A stretch of DNA of 64,000 nucleotides from Aldrovandia affinis (Eukaryota > Chordata > Actinopteri > Notacanthiformes > Halosauridae), in assembly GCA_029706075.1 (NCBI GenBank), contig JAINUG010000073.1, positions 1,697,501 through 1,761,500 of the forward strand, read 5' to 3'. The position numbers and the translations under genes are program-made. The notes under the pieces are model-generated. The model did not search any database, was not told the DNA's origin, and saw only the letters and a program-made list of their open reading frames with translations. This document shows, in pieces, positions 23,400 to 34,407 of this stretch; position 1 is the stretch's first letter; each line of letters starts with the position of its first letter.

Positions 23400-23772
23400 T
23401 CCTCCTGTGGATCTTTCTCTAGCATTCCAACTTAATACAAAATGTTTCCTTCCACGCCCCCAGTGGTGGAATGATCTTCCGCATTCGTTCAAGCCTCTCA
23501 GAGCCAAACTGAGACTCAAAACCCAGACTCCACTACCACATTAATGAACTGCCATCACCACTGTTTACATGTTTTAAAAATATATATATTAAAACCACTA
23601 ACTTTTCTTCCCGTGTTATAAGTATGATGTGCAGCTCCCAACGATGATGTCTGTTGCAGTGTTACTACACTGATCTCTTGCACTCTCCATGATTCATCTT
23701 ACCATGTTTACATGCACTTTTTGTAAGTCGCTGTGGATAAGAGTGTCTGCTAAATACCATAAATGTAAAATG
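23400..23772 (+). mobile_element. UnaL2-like LINE 3' end
   Basis: The frame reads PRPQWWNDLPHSFKPLRAK and LRLKTQTPLPH, the C-terminus of an L2-clade ORF2 protein. A 3' UTR follows (GATGATGTCTGTTGCAGTG, CTGATCTCTTGCACTCTCC) and then the tail GTCGCTGTGGATAAGAGTGT with CTGCTAAATACC and an AAATGTAAAA end. The 3' UTR matches, in order, the reverse-strand copies at 29328 and 55266. Confidence 0.82.
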
Positions 23773-24057
23773 GTGATTATTCAATAATCGGCCTCTACTG
23801 AAAGAGAAAGCAGAGTCGTGCATGTCGACAAATAGCCGTGTCTCGGTCACGCACAGATAAAATAGTCAACACCACTGTCAAAGAGAATGAACAGGTACTT
23901 AGTGTGCACCTGAAGATGGGCGTAGTTCAGAAGCCTGGAAACTGTGTTCGCTGGGAGGAGGATATGTGGTGTGGCTCAGGCACGGATGTGACAAGTCGGA
24001 CTTGACAATTCCTGTCCTTGCTCACGGCTTTCGGTTTTGTCAATAGGACGACTTGTA

Positions 24058-24500
24058 TAGTCCCGTAGCGTAGTTGGTAGAGCATGGCACTGACAATGTC
24101 AAGGTTGAGGGTTCGATCCCACGGGAGTACATGTCTGTTGTTCGGATGGGACGGTAAAAACCGAGGTCCTGACTCTCTCTGTGGTCATAAAGGATTCCAT
24201 GGCGCTTTTAGAAAAAGAGTAGGGTGTTAACTCCTGGCCAAATTTCCAACCAAGACAATATATATACAGTATATACATGGAATTCATTCATCCCCTCCCT
24301 CCTGGCCTCTCCACTGTGCATCTCTGTAGTGAGTTTATACTGGCACACTATGGCTGCTGTTGCATTCACCCAGGTGGGTGCTACACATTGGTGCTGGTTG
24401 AGGTGAGTTGCCCCAATCATTGTAAAGTGTTTTTGGTTCCTTGGAAAAAAGTGCCATATGAATCCACTGTCCAATTCAATTCAATTCAATTCAATTCAAT
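24058..24500 (+). mobile_element. SINE C, tRNA head and (ATTCA)n tail
   Basis: Head TCCCGTAGCGTAGTTGGTAG with box B GAGGGTTCGATCCCACGG, where GGCACTGACAATGTC could be an anticodon arm with GAC (Val-like). The body has GGTCCTGACTCTCTCTGTGG, GGTGGGTGCTACACATTGGT and GCCCCAATCATTGTAAAGTG. The 3' end TTTTTGGTTCCTTGG, AAGTGCCATATGAA and five ATTCA units resembles the end of the L2-clade LINE at 63245-63745. Confidence 0.85.
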
Positions 24501-26744
24501 GTTAGAAGATGAAAAAAGGAAGAAACAAACTGGAAAATCAGACCTTAGCTTGATGCAGAAGGCTCAAACATAAGATAAAGGAACAGAGAGAGAGAGAGAG
24601 GGGAAAAAGAGTATTTTTAGAGAAACCAAGCCCATGTTTTATCTCTCCCTGAGCAGTTTTTTGATGACATGAATCCCTGGGCAACTGACTCAGTCATGGT
24701 CGCCGAGATCTGACCGTGTTGGTTTTATTTCTTTGTCCGATTAGGTAAGATAGACCATCACCTGCATTATCTTGCTTTTAATCAGGGCAAGGGATGCACA
24801 ACCATCCGGCTTCTGCTTTGATAAACGGCTTGCGTCAGTATCGCACTGAGCATCGGGAGTTTAATTAGTCTTTGGGCCCCTCCCCTCCCCTCTCCCGACA
24901 CGGAGAAGGCAACACACGCGCGCTCTTCTCTCTGTCCAAGTCGAGGGCTGTATCTGCTGGAGAGGGCTGATGCAATTTAAATCCACTACAACGCTTATTA
25001 AAGTGCGGGCCCTCGTCTGGCCCACAAGAGGGAACGCCGATTTAAAACAAGTGCAAGTCACAGAACTGAACCCAGTGAACATAACGTAGGGAAACCTTAC
25101 ATTTTTATGACGTGACAACAGAGATATTAAGAAAATAACTTAAGAGTTTTGAAAAGTCTGAAACGTTACATTGGGAAGGCAAAATGTCTCCTTCTTTCCC
25201 ACCAAAATGTTATTTTATGAGAAAACTCTTTTATTTTGAGCTTGATGAGATGAGGCAGAAAGTGACTTCAGCTGAAAATATTAAAGGATGCCCCTGCTGT
25301 ATCCTTCCTGGACTTCCCATCACTTAGAAGATATCAAAGTCCTCAGAAACGCTTTCTGGTAAAAAGACCTTACTGCTGTAAAAGTTTTCAGAGTTAATCG
25401 CATTATTTTAAGTTATTTAAACATTATTATTATTTATTAAGTCTATACTCCTAAAAGGCCCTCATTCATGAAGGATTTGTACTCTGGACGTAAAATGAAC
25501 CTGCGTAAAGTTACGGATTTAGACATTTTAACATGAGTTTAGGGTTAGATAAAATCTCACGTCAACTCTGAGTCGGTGTACGGTCCGTTCCTTGTGGTTG
25601 TTGTGGTCAGTTCCATTTATTGCCAGCAGGGAATATTTGTGTTGCAGAGATCGCAGTTTAAGAGGTGTGCATAAATAATGAGTATATCAGCTCTCCCTGC
25701 GTTACTAATTGAATTAAGTAGATGTAAAAATAAAACATTTATGCAGGGTAGTAAATTGTACTTATCGTATTGTATAAGTATTAAATGTATTAAATAAGAA
25801 TAATTTTATTGTTGCCGATGATAAGAGGGGTACAAAATATCTGCTTGAAATTCATCTTGCACATCTTTGAAAGGGTTTGAATTTGTGGGCAAAGGAAGAA
25901 GTTAATTGCACAGTAACACATTAGCCTATACAAAGACACATCATTTTGACAATGGATGATTGACAGTGACAGATGATTGACAGTGACAGATCCAGCTTCA
26001 TTAGAGGAGGTAAACGTTGCAATGAGACGTGAAATAACGTCTACGTAACACTTTTTGTGTAAGCTACATTACATCATCCTTCACAAAGCGTTGCATTTAC
26101 TTAGAAATTATTTATGAAGATGTTATTAAATGTTAATGAACAAGTTATAAATGCTTTATGAAGGCTTTATAACAGTGTACAAAAAAGTAGCAGCCTGTTG
26201 GAGTGGCTGAGAAAACAATACAATTGTGTGTATGCATTATGTCACAACCTGGGAGAGGTATGACCCAAGAATCACAGACCTAAAAATGGCACACACATAA
26301 TACACTCATAAGCATTTATGAATCCATCATGAAGAGCTCAGTATGCATTCATAAACAGGCTCTGTTGATTATTACATAACAGCATCATTGCATGTAATGT
26401 AATGTACAGGTAAAACATATCATAAAGCATTCACCATGCCCTAGGTAATTGTAATGTACCATTTGTTTAATGCTCATGAATACATTATGAATGGTTTGTG
26501 TAGATAGAGTTAATGTAAAGCGTTACCAAAAAGTAAAATATAAGATAAGTGGTGCATATACAATATGTACACAGCATATCATAAAAAAGAAAACTCCAGG
26601 TAGAGTTCAGACAGCACACAAATCCACCTTAACAATAATAAATGTTATCATTTAAAGGTAGGTGTTTTTGACTGGTCTATGTTGGTAAAAAATATGATAA
26701 TTTTGGGGTTATTAAAAGTTAAGTGCTTGCTCAGTGCTTGCTTA
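24501..26744. other. Non-coding, with a probable MITE relic
   Basis: Bases 24580-24600 are (GA)n. The stretch from about 26036 to 26536 begins with GTAACACTTTTTGTGTAAGC and ends with TAAAGCGTTACCAAAAAGTA, an imperfect inverted pair with many ATGAATGCTTTAT-like internal repeats. This suggests an old DNA transposon derivative. No gene recognised. Confidence 0.4.
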
Positions 26745-26795
26745 TGTACATCGGTGTGTGTATGTCACTCTGGATAAGAGCGTGTGCTAAATGAA
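26745..26795 (+). mobile_element. LINE/SINE tail fragment
   Basis: GTCACTCTGGATAAGAGCGT then GTGCTAAATGAA, a short orphan of the conserved UnaL2-type tail. Confidence 0.55.
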
Positions 26796-26833
26796 TATGG
26801 TGCATTGCAATGCAGCTGTAAGTGCTTGGTTAA

Positions 26834-28320
26834 CCCCCTGAGGTCGACGGGAGCGGCGCCGCTCCCAGCAGCAATAAAAGTATATTACTATTTCTAACTT
26901 CACGATATTTTATCATACACACGCGACAAAAACATTGACAGAAACCTTAGAATCGCGACTTTCCGATTTGAGCACTGGCAAATCAAATGGGATTTTTAAA
27001 TTAGGTTAATTAGACCAAAAGTAAACCTTGCCTTTTACTCTCTTTTTTTTTACCTGGTAGTAACGTCCCCTTCTATTGACATGGTAACTAGGTGCTAATT
27101 TCGGGAGGTGTGTGGGGAGGGGCGTGGGGCCATGTGTGAAAACGCCGGCGTAAACAACACAAACTGTGACAATTTGAAGCAAGATTTTATACAGACATAC
27201 AATTTTATTCAAGATGGAAAGATTGTCTGCGCTGCAGTGTTGAGAGCATTGATGGAAAGCGGCGAAGACAATAACTGACCAAGAGTAAGTAACTATATTT
27301 GATTTGCCATGTTATCAAATACTCGTATATATATTCAATATATGAATTCGCGTCTTGTGACTACATATGCCGCGTGTTGCAACGTAACAAATTGCAATAT
27401 GCACACAAGATCTATGGAAGAATACTTTTCAAACAGCCTAAAATGTTATTTATTTCGCTTGTTTTCAAATACTCGTGAAAATATATGAATTCCGCGTCTT
27501 GTGACGTAAACATATTCCGCGTGTTGCAACGTAACAAATTGCAATATGCACACAAGATCTATGGAAGAATACTTTTCAAACAGCCTAAAATGTTATTTAT
27601 TTCGCTTGTTTTCAAATACTCGTGAAAATATATGAATTCGGCGTCTTGTGACGCCAAACATATTCAGCGTGTTGCAACATAACAAATTGCAATATGCACA
27701 CAAGATCTATGGAAGAATACTTTTCAAACAGCCTAAAATGTTATTTATTTCGCTTGTTTTCAAATACTCGTGAAAATATATGAATTCCGCGTCTTGTGAC
27801 GCCAAACATATTCCGCGTGTTGCAACGTAACAAAGAGAGAGAGATGGCCCATCTGACAGATCTTAGAGGTGTGGACAATGAATAATGAATATTCAGGTAT
27901 TTAGCATTTAGCCCTCCCACAGCCTGAAATAAATGTGACCAGTTCTGATTAAAACAGGTTTTAGCTATTTAGATCTCAGATGTGCTAAACTGTTTTCACA
28001 CCCTTACATAACCAAGACCTTGATGAACAAACGCACATTGGCAAAACAATTCGTCACTATAGTTTAGTGTGTGCTTTCACAACTTTTGTGACAGCAGAAA
28101 AATTTACTATTTTTAACTTGTGTGTTTGTAGATCTATTTACAAGCTGCATATGATACTGACCAAACTATTGATGGCATACAAATGTAGCTGTGATTGTCC
28201 TTCAAATAAAAATATCAAACACTTTGGAGTAAGTGTGTGTTAAATTGATGAAATTGAGATAAATATCAGACCATGCCAAAATCAAAAACCATCTAAAAGC
28301 TTAGCACGGACCTCAGAGGG
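26834..28320. mobile_element. piggyBac-type (Looper-like) non-autonomous element, 1487 bp
   Basis: Ends CCCCCTGAGGTC and GACCTCAGAGGG are inverted with one mismatch and are flanked on each side by TTAA (26830-26833, 28321-28324), the hallmark target site of piggyBac elements. Directly inside the left end is an 18-base perfect palindrome, GGGAGCGGCGCCGCTCCC. The interior has an internal tandem repeat at 27300-27836. No transposase frame is seen; the longest open frames are short and shared with the 16-kb relic only as DNA homology. The Looper-like label rests on the CCCTCTGAGGTC-type end and is tentative. Confidence 0.88.
27300..27836. repeat. 147-148 bp tandem repeat inside the piggyBac-type element
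   Basis: The phrase TTGCAATATGCACACAAGAT recurs at 27392, 27539 and 27687, spacing 147 and 148 bases. Each unit also carries ATATGAATTCCGCGTCTTGT and CATATTCCGCGTGTTGCAAC. About 3.6 units are present and differ by few bases. The relic at 16100-17104 has about 1.6 units of the same repeat. Confidence 0.92.
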
Positions 28321-28484
28321 TTAATGCTATGGAGAGTGGGTCCTCCATAACAACATCACACTGGCTTAGCTGTTCTCACTGGAGCCGATAGCCAACACTG
28401 GTATCGGCCTCCCCGTTAAATGTGATGTGAGGGTACTAGCGATGGGAGAATGAAGGTGTCATGGCATCAAAAATGGGTGGGGCG

Positions 28485-28815
28485 GGGGGGACCTCGGACA
28501 GCGCAGCGGTCTAACACATTCGCATTACCTGCTTTGCGAGTGTGAGTTGCCTATTGCGGTCGCGGTTCGAAACCCGACTGTGCCAGACCGGCCTGGAGGG
28601 TGAGCCAGCACGAACTCACAGCGAAGCGAGAAGTATATATATAGCTGTATACTCTCCAGAAGTAGAGGGGCGGGTTCCGTCTCGGAGGAGGCGGATCATC
28701 GCCGGCCTCAGAGAATTGGCTTGAACTGGAGGACGGGCGGTGAGTTTGTGGGGGAGGATGAATATAAATAAATAGAGGGTATAATTGGCTACTAAATTGT
28801 GATAATAAAAAAATA
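28485..28815 (+). mobile_element. SINE B2 (variant of SINE B)
   Basis: Head GCGCAGCGGTCTAACACATT with box B CGCGGTTCGAAACCCG. The body has GGTTCCGTCTCGGAGGAGGC, GGATCATCGCCGGC and GAGTTTGTGGGGGAGGATG. The 3' end is AGAGGGTATAATTGGCTACT, shared with SINE B, so the two families share a tail but not a head. Copies also lie at 39822 and 59785. Confidence 0.78.
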
Positions 28816-28889
28816 AAAAAATTGTTATGATGCCAGCGTTGCCCAATCACAGACAAGTATACAGTACCAGTTCGATCCCCATACTGCGA

Positions 28890-29035
28890 TGGCATAATTG
28901 TTCACTATGATGGAATACACATGTATAGTGGTCTATGTGTTTGTGTATCTAGGAGAGATATGTGAAAAGACTAATTCTGATTACCTTGTGTAACATGGCT
29001 AATAAAGTATATTTATATTCCTATCCATTCCCTTC
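28890..29035 (+). mobile_element. SINE D, 3' portion
   Basis: GATGGAATACACATGTATAG, GGAGAGATATGTGAAAAGAC and TACCTTGTGTAACATGGCTA, then ATAAAGTATATT. It matches the 3' half of the fuller copies at 41783 and 56390. The tRNA-like head is missing. Confidence 0.72.
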
Positions 29036-29327
29036 CACAGCAAGAGGGAGAGAGGCAGTCAGTCCGTGATGCAATATGAAGTTGAAGTCCGATATGTCTA
29101 GTTCTGGAGATGATCTAAACCCTGGGGTGTTGACCACAAAGCTATTAGATTCCCCCCCCCACCACCACCCCTCCGTCCTCCCTGTCACTCCTTTTGATGT
29201 ATTACCTGCAGTGACACTTCAGTGTGATGTCACACCTGGACTACGACAGACCCTCAGACGTACTGGGGAGGGGTTTTTGTCTCACGGGCGAAGAGCTCAG
29301 GTTCTGCAGGTGGCTCATGCAGACAAC

Positions 29328-29850
29328 ATTTATATTTTACATTTTACATTTCAAGCATTTAGCAGACGCTCTTATCCAGAGCGACTTACAAGATGTGCAT
29401 AAATACATGGTAGGAACAATCACAGTTTGCGCAAGAGATCAGTGCAGTAATACAGCGATAGACATCATTGTAGGCAGCTGCATACCATACCTGTAACACT
29501 GGGAAGGAAAAGGTTAGTAAAAAAATTGTTTCAAATTTTTAGAGGAATAAGCAAGGATACATAAACAAAAGGTATTGAACAAGTAGGTAGGTGGTGATGA
29601 CAATTGGGTAGATGTACAGAATTCAGTGGTAGTGGAGTCTGAAAAGGTGGGTTTTGAGTCTCTTGCGGAAGATGGCCAGTGATTCCGCGGTCCTGACCGA
29701 GTGCAGAAGGTCGTTCCGCCACCGAGGGGTCAGGACAGAGGGACACAGACACAGCCCGGGCAACAGCGTAACGTCGGACAACTTCGTCTCGATGGGGTAA
29801 AAAAGCAGGTGTGTATGGCGCCGGGCTGTATTGTGATTCACGTAGACAGC
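29328..29850 (-). mobile_element. UnaL2-like LINE 3' end with ORF2 C-terminus
   Basis: The minus-strand frame near 29623-29770 reads PRWRNDLLHSVRTAESLAIF and RKRLKTHLFRLHYH, a clear C-terminus of an L2-clade ORF2 protein. The 3' UTR follows toward lower coordinates and ends in the tail read on the plus strand as AGCAGACGCTCTTATCCAGA, with TTTACATTTTACATT repeats. The copy is 5'-truncated, and the reverse transcriptase core is absent. Confidence 0.85.
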
Positions 29851-30522
29851 GGTGATGAGTGTCTGTTCCCCAAGACCCTGTGTCTAAATCCCTCACCGCT
29901 CCGCCTGTCATTTACGGCAGTGAGGTACAAAGACTGGGACGGGTGCCAGAGACGTCCCTGTGACTGCTGCCTCTCTGGGATGGAACAGTGCTCAGAGATA
30001 TCTGTGCAACTGGAGGTGGAGCGGTGGAAATCACTGGCCCTGGTGGTCATAGTGGGTATTACAGATGCCCACATCCATCCTATGTGTCAACAACACAATG
30101 ATAGTAAAACTCTAATTATATAAACAATGCAAGGGGTATGTTACCATAAAAGCTTAAATATATGACATGTATACATGTATAATTCTGCATCCAATATTCA
30201 ATTTTAAATATAGATAATGAATGAATTAGCATTTTTTCCCTTTTTAAATTATTTATATTGTGGAAATGAAGTACGAGGGAGGGTGGGGGGGGCAGGTGGA
30301 TGGAAAAAGTTCACGATAAAATGTGCTGAGCACCTGAGCAGAGGATTGATTTCAATCGCAAAGGGGAACAAAAAGCGATCCAGATTGTGGCTGTTGCCAG
30401 CGTCGGGTGAGGGGGGGGGCTCGCCCCTATTGATCTCCTCGTTCCCTCATTCCTGAGGAGAGATGCTCTCTCTCTCTCTCCAGCACTGACGTTCCCACTC
30501 TCCACAGCTGCACATACTCATA
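29851..30522. other. Anonymous non-coding sequence
   Basis: A moderately GC-rich stretch to 30070 with overlapping open frames on both strands may be unrecognised upstream LINE sequence. The rest holds a (CT)n tract near 30462-30480. No gene called. Confidence 0.35.
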
Positions 30523-30640
30523 TACGTATATATGCCATTTAACAGCCACTTTTATCCAAAGCGACTTACAGTAGTGAATGCATACATTTTTCAGTATATG
30601 TGGTCCCTAATGGGAATTGAACCCACAACCTAAGTGTTGT
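30523..30640 (-). mobile_element. SINE A, box B and tail
   Basis: Reads, in reverse, the usual SINE A body: ATTGAACCCACAACCTAAGT (box B complement), GAATGCATACATTTTTCAG and CCAAAGCGACTTACAGTAG, with the tail near 30530. Its head is replaced by array B. Confidence 0.82.
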
Positions 30641-30792
30641 CCAGTGCCACGCTCTACCTACTGAGCCACACAGAACCATGCTCTACCTACTGAGACACAC
30701 AGAACCACGCTCTACCTACTGAGCCACACAGAACCACGCTCTACCTACTGAGCAACACAGAACCACGCTCTACCTACTGAGACACACAGAAT
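30641..30792 (-). repeat. 29-bp box-A minisatellite (array B)
   Basis: Five units of the 29-base repeat in reverse orientation (CTCTACCTACTGAGCCACAC in each), with G/C variation at AACCATG versus AACCACG. It lies between the SINE A body and the 3' end of the LINE at 30823. Confidence 0.9.
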
Positions 30793-30822
30793 CCTCATCA
30801 CCCACACACATCGCCCTGATGT

Positions 30823-31392
30823 TGGTTTGGTTTATTTGGCGATTAAAACATTTGTAAAACGGCACATAGGCCAACACACATAACATACAAGAGAAAGTAA
30901 AAATAAAAATCACAGAGGATAAAAACACAATAAAGCCCGAAAGCTTATTTCCATTGTGGTCCTCACAAATCAGACCATACACATTGCAGAAAAGAAAAAG
31001 AAAAAACACACAAACACATCAACAGAGTATCACCAGAGCAGAGACAATACAGTCAACTTACAATATGGCAGTGCGGGGAAGCTATGTCAAAATAAAAAAA
31101 TAAATAAAAAACTACATGTCAATTTCCATTTTGCTGCCACTTCTTTAAAACCACTTTAAATGTATTCAGTGAAATACTCCGTTTCAGATTCGTGGGTAAA
31201 TTATTCCACTGCACTGCTGCACTGTACATAAACGTGTTTTTGCCCATCAGGCTTTTGAAACTAATCAGTATAAAATCAATTGTGCTGCCTCTAGTAAAGT
31301 GGCTATGGGTATCACCGAGTCGCATTCGGTCCGGTTTAACATCGTCGTTGGCTTTACGACGGAGGAATCGCCGAACGAGGTCCGACACTCGT
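30823..31392 (-). mobile_element. LINE 3' end with ORF2 C-terminus
   Basis: The minus-strand frame 31388 to 31119 (89 codons) contains RGSTIDFILISFKSLMGK, then YSAAVQWNNLPTNLKRSISL and NTFKVVLKKW, the canonical WNxLP...SxxxFKxxLKKW ending of LINE ORF2 proteins. A roughly 290-base 3' UTR follows and ends in GCCAAATAAACCAAACC. This LINE differs in tail from the UnaL2-like copies. The open frame is intact as far as it goes, suggesting a fairly recent copy. Confidence 0.83.
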
Positions 31393-32990
31393 GAATGAGC
31401 AGCGACAACAGAATATTATCTGTGTGTGTCCCCCCCTCCCATCTGGGAGTGACCTTAAAGCGCGCGGGTAAAACTAATGGAGCCTCGCGGAGGATCGTCT
31501 TTTACGCTCCGGCTCCTGCTTTCCCAATTTACTCTCCCCTTTCCTGTTGGGCCTGACCCCTGTGTGTTTTAGCGCTAATTGGCGGGTCCGCTCGGCTCCC
31601 GGGCTCCACTGCAGACGTCCTCCTTGAGACCTTGGGGGCTCTGCCGGGATCATTAATCCACCGCACGAGTCGCCGGTAAACGGGATTATCAGCGGCCGTA
31701 TTACGCGGTGCATCGGACGGGTGCTCCTACAGAACTCGGTCGCTCTTTTCCTTTTTTTTCTTTCGTTTTTGTGACGCGTGAGTGTTTGGGCTGTCTCAGC
31801 ACACACTGGGGCATAATGTACATAATACATAATGTATATATGTATACATAATGTATCATGTGTATGTATAAAACCTTGTCTGCTTGCATTTTTAGAGTGA
31901 ACATATGTATATATATACTGTATATATACAGTATGTAAAACTAAGAGATAAACTGAATGGCAAAACTACCTAAATTTCATTTTGAAAATTTCTATGAAAT
32001 TTGGCATCGGTATGATTACTCCGGCCGATCGATTTGGCCGAAAGAGATCGTTAAAGTCAACTGGACGTATTTATTCCCCGTCCTGCGATGTCTGTGTGTA
32101 GCATTGGTGCTCCGGTACGTGGAGCGTCCGCTACAGAAAGTGACGTGGATAAGAGTGTGATTAGTTCCCTGAGTTGGGGACTTGAGTCTTTAGCTCGGCG
32201 GGCTAAATCGGTCTCTTGTCGCGTCGAGATCCTCGGTCTGAAACTCGCTGCGGGCAGAACCAACTCCGTTACACTGGCACAGCCAGTTCTGCAGCGGCTC
32301 GGAGGCAGGAAGTTTAACACACAGGAAGCTGATGTCTGCAGGTTCTCTACCTGTTCTGTTTGTGCCCGAATAGAACACAATGTTATGCAATTAATGCCCC
32401 GCTGAGCATCCTCTCTCCTGCGAGCTGATAGAAAAATGCATTTAAACCTCGAGAGTGCTCAACGCATCTGGCCCGCAACGCGCAGAGATACTCAAAAATA
32501 GCCAGAGACTGATACATGAAACACACCACCGATTGAAGAGGAAGCTGATAAAGAGCTATGCCCCCCACGGACAAGGCTCAATTCCACCTCTCCCTCTCGC
32601 CAGCAAATTTAGACCTGCGATAATTGTGTTCATTAAAATTCAATATTTTAACTGTAATCTATGAAAGACATAAAAGACATACATTTCTCAGATTGTGAGA
32701 ATTAATTTCGATGTCACTGGGTGTTTTCCATAGAGGGAATATGAGCAATTTGGTTATAGTCTAAGAAGTACTGTAAGCCTCTGAGTTAACTGAACAAAAA
32801 TAGTGTTTTAATGAGGTGTCTTGAAAACTCCAGCAAGATGACTTGCCCGCAAAGCAAAGGGTGTTCTCCTTGGTAACTTGGAGCAGATCTGCCATAGCCA
32901 CGGCAATTAAAGCTAATTATACTAATTGCACTAACGAGCAACAGTTGCTCTTGGCACAGGCTCAGCCATGAATGGTGTTTTGCTTGAAAG
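31393..32990. other. Anonymous non-coding sequence, partly CpG-rich
   Basis: Bases 31340-31720 and 32020-32330 are rich in CpG. TATA-rich palindromic repeats occur near 31815-31935. No coding exon could be supported. These may be regulatory islands. Confidence 0.4.
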
Positions 32991-33295
32991 CAGGGGCGAT
33001 TCTAGGATTTGGCCTTTAGGGGGGCTCAGCCCCCAATGGGAATGTGAGATGTACACATACAAAGCACAAGTCTAAATCTTTTAATAATTTACTGTTACAT
33101 TCCCCCAAAACAAAAACACCACAATGGTGGTCGCTCTCAAAACTGAAATACCACTCTCTATCTGTGTTTTTTATTTTATTTTATTGATATTAAGTAAAAA
33201 TATTTTTCAGAAAAAATGACTAAACATTTTCAGGGGGGCTGAGATGAAAGACAGGGGGGTAAAGCCCCCATAAATAGGGTCTAAAATCACCACTG
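32991..33295. mobile_element. hAT-type MITE, 305 bp
   Basis: Starts CAGGGGCGATTCTAGGA and ends TCTAAAATCACCACTG, so the inverted ends share the CAG(G/T)GG..GATTYTAGA pattern. A second inner inverted block has GGGGGGCTCAGCCCCC and GGGGGTAAAGCCCCC. Flanking octamers CTTGAAAG and CTTGATGA agree only in part. No protein encoded. Confidence 0.7.
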
Positions 33296-33480
33296 CTTGA
33301 TGAAAGGCAGGGTATTTCTGAGATTTTATTTCTTGATATTTTTGTTTTTTAATTAATGTTTGTCATTTGTCATGTTGAATCACATCTCACACCGAGGTTA
33401 CGTAACAGTGGGACTTATGCAACACTCACAGTCAACTGAGAACATCGCAGTGAATCTTCAGTAATCCATTAAACAAATTA

Positions 33481-34288
33481 ATTCTGTGTGGCTCAGTAGA
33501 TAGAGCATGATTCTGTGTGGCTCAGTAGATAGAGCATGGTTCTGTGTGGCTCAATAGGTAGAGCGTGGTTCTGTGTGGCTCAGTAGGTAGAGCGTGGTTC
33601 TGTGTGGCTCAGTAGATAGAGCATAGTTCTGTGTGTCCTAGTAGGTAGAGCGTGGTTCTGTTTGGCTCAGTAGGTAGAGCGTGGTTCTGTGTGTCTCAGT
33701 AGGTAGAGCATGGTTCTGTGTGGCTCAGTAGGTAGAGCGTGGTTCTGTGTGGCTCAGTAGGTAGAGCGTGGTTCTGTGTGGCTCAGTAGGTAGAGCGTGG
33801 TTCTGTGTGGCTCAGTAGGTAGAGCGTGGCTCTGTGTGGCTCAGTAGGTGTGGTTCTGTGTGGCTCAGTAGTTAGAGCGTGGTTCTGTGTGGCTCAGTAG
33901 GTAGAGCATGGTTCTGTGTGTCTCAGTAGATAGAGCATGGTTCTGTGTGGCTCAGTAGATAGAGCGTGGTTCTGTGTGGCTCAGTAGAAAGAGCATGGTT
34001 CTGTGTGTCTCAGTAGGTAGAGCGTGGTTCTGTGTGGCTCAGTAGGTAGAGCGTGGTTCTGTGTGGCTCAGTAGGTAGAGCGTGGTTCTGTGTGTCTCAG
34101 TAGGTAGAGTGTGGTTCTGTGTGGCTCAGTAGGTAGAGCGTGGTTCTGTGTGGTTCAGTAGGTAGAGCGTGGTTCTGTGTGGCTCAGTAGGTAGAGCATG
34201 GTTCTGTGTGGCTCAGTAGGTAGAGCATGGTTCTGTGTGGCTCAGTAGGTAGAGTGTGGTTCTGTGTGGCTCAGTAGGTAGAGCACGG
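33481..34288 (+). repeat. 29-bp box-A minisatellite (array C), about 28 units
   Basis: The largest array: about 28 copies of the 29-base unit TTCTGTGTGGCTCAGTAGGT plus AGAGCGTGG, with recurring variants GTGTCTC for GTGGCTC, AGATAGAG for AGGTAGAG and GCATGG for GCGTGG. One unit is shortened at about 33845. Variants alternate through the array, which fits unequal exchange rather than one burst. Almost every unit keeps a box-A match. The array leads directly into one SINE A box B and tail. Confidence 0.95.
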
Positions 34289-34407
34289 CGCACTTAAGTG
34301 TGGGTTTGATTTCCATTGGGACCACATATACTGATAAATGTATGCATTCAGTAAAGTCGCTTTGGATAAATTAGTCTGCTAAATGGCATATATATTATTC
34401 TATTATG
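34289..34407 (+). mobile_element. SINE A, box B and tail
   Basis: GTGTGGGTTTGATTTCC (box B), GATAAATGTATGCATTCAGT and GTCGCTTTGGATAAATTAGT, then CTGCTAAATGGC and a TATATTATTC-type tail. The box A to B spacer is shorter than in other copies. Confidence 0.8.

Noticed and set aside
29701-30123. 140-codon plus-strand open frame
   Set aside because: The part to about 29850 is the antisense of a LINE ORF2 C-terminus, and the remainder has no motif.
33481-34288. 29-bp regularly spaced repeats that look like a CRISPR array at first glance
   Set aside because: The units are head to tail with no unique spacers, belong to a SINE head, and the surrounding DNA is vertebrate-like.
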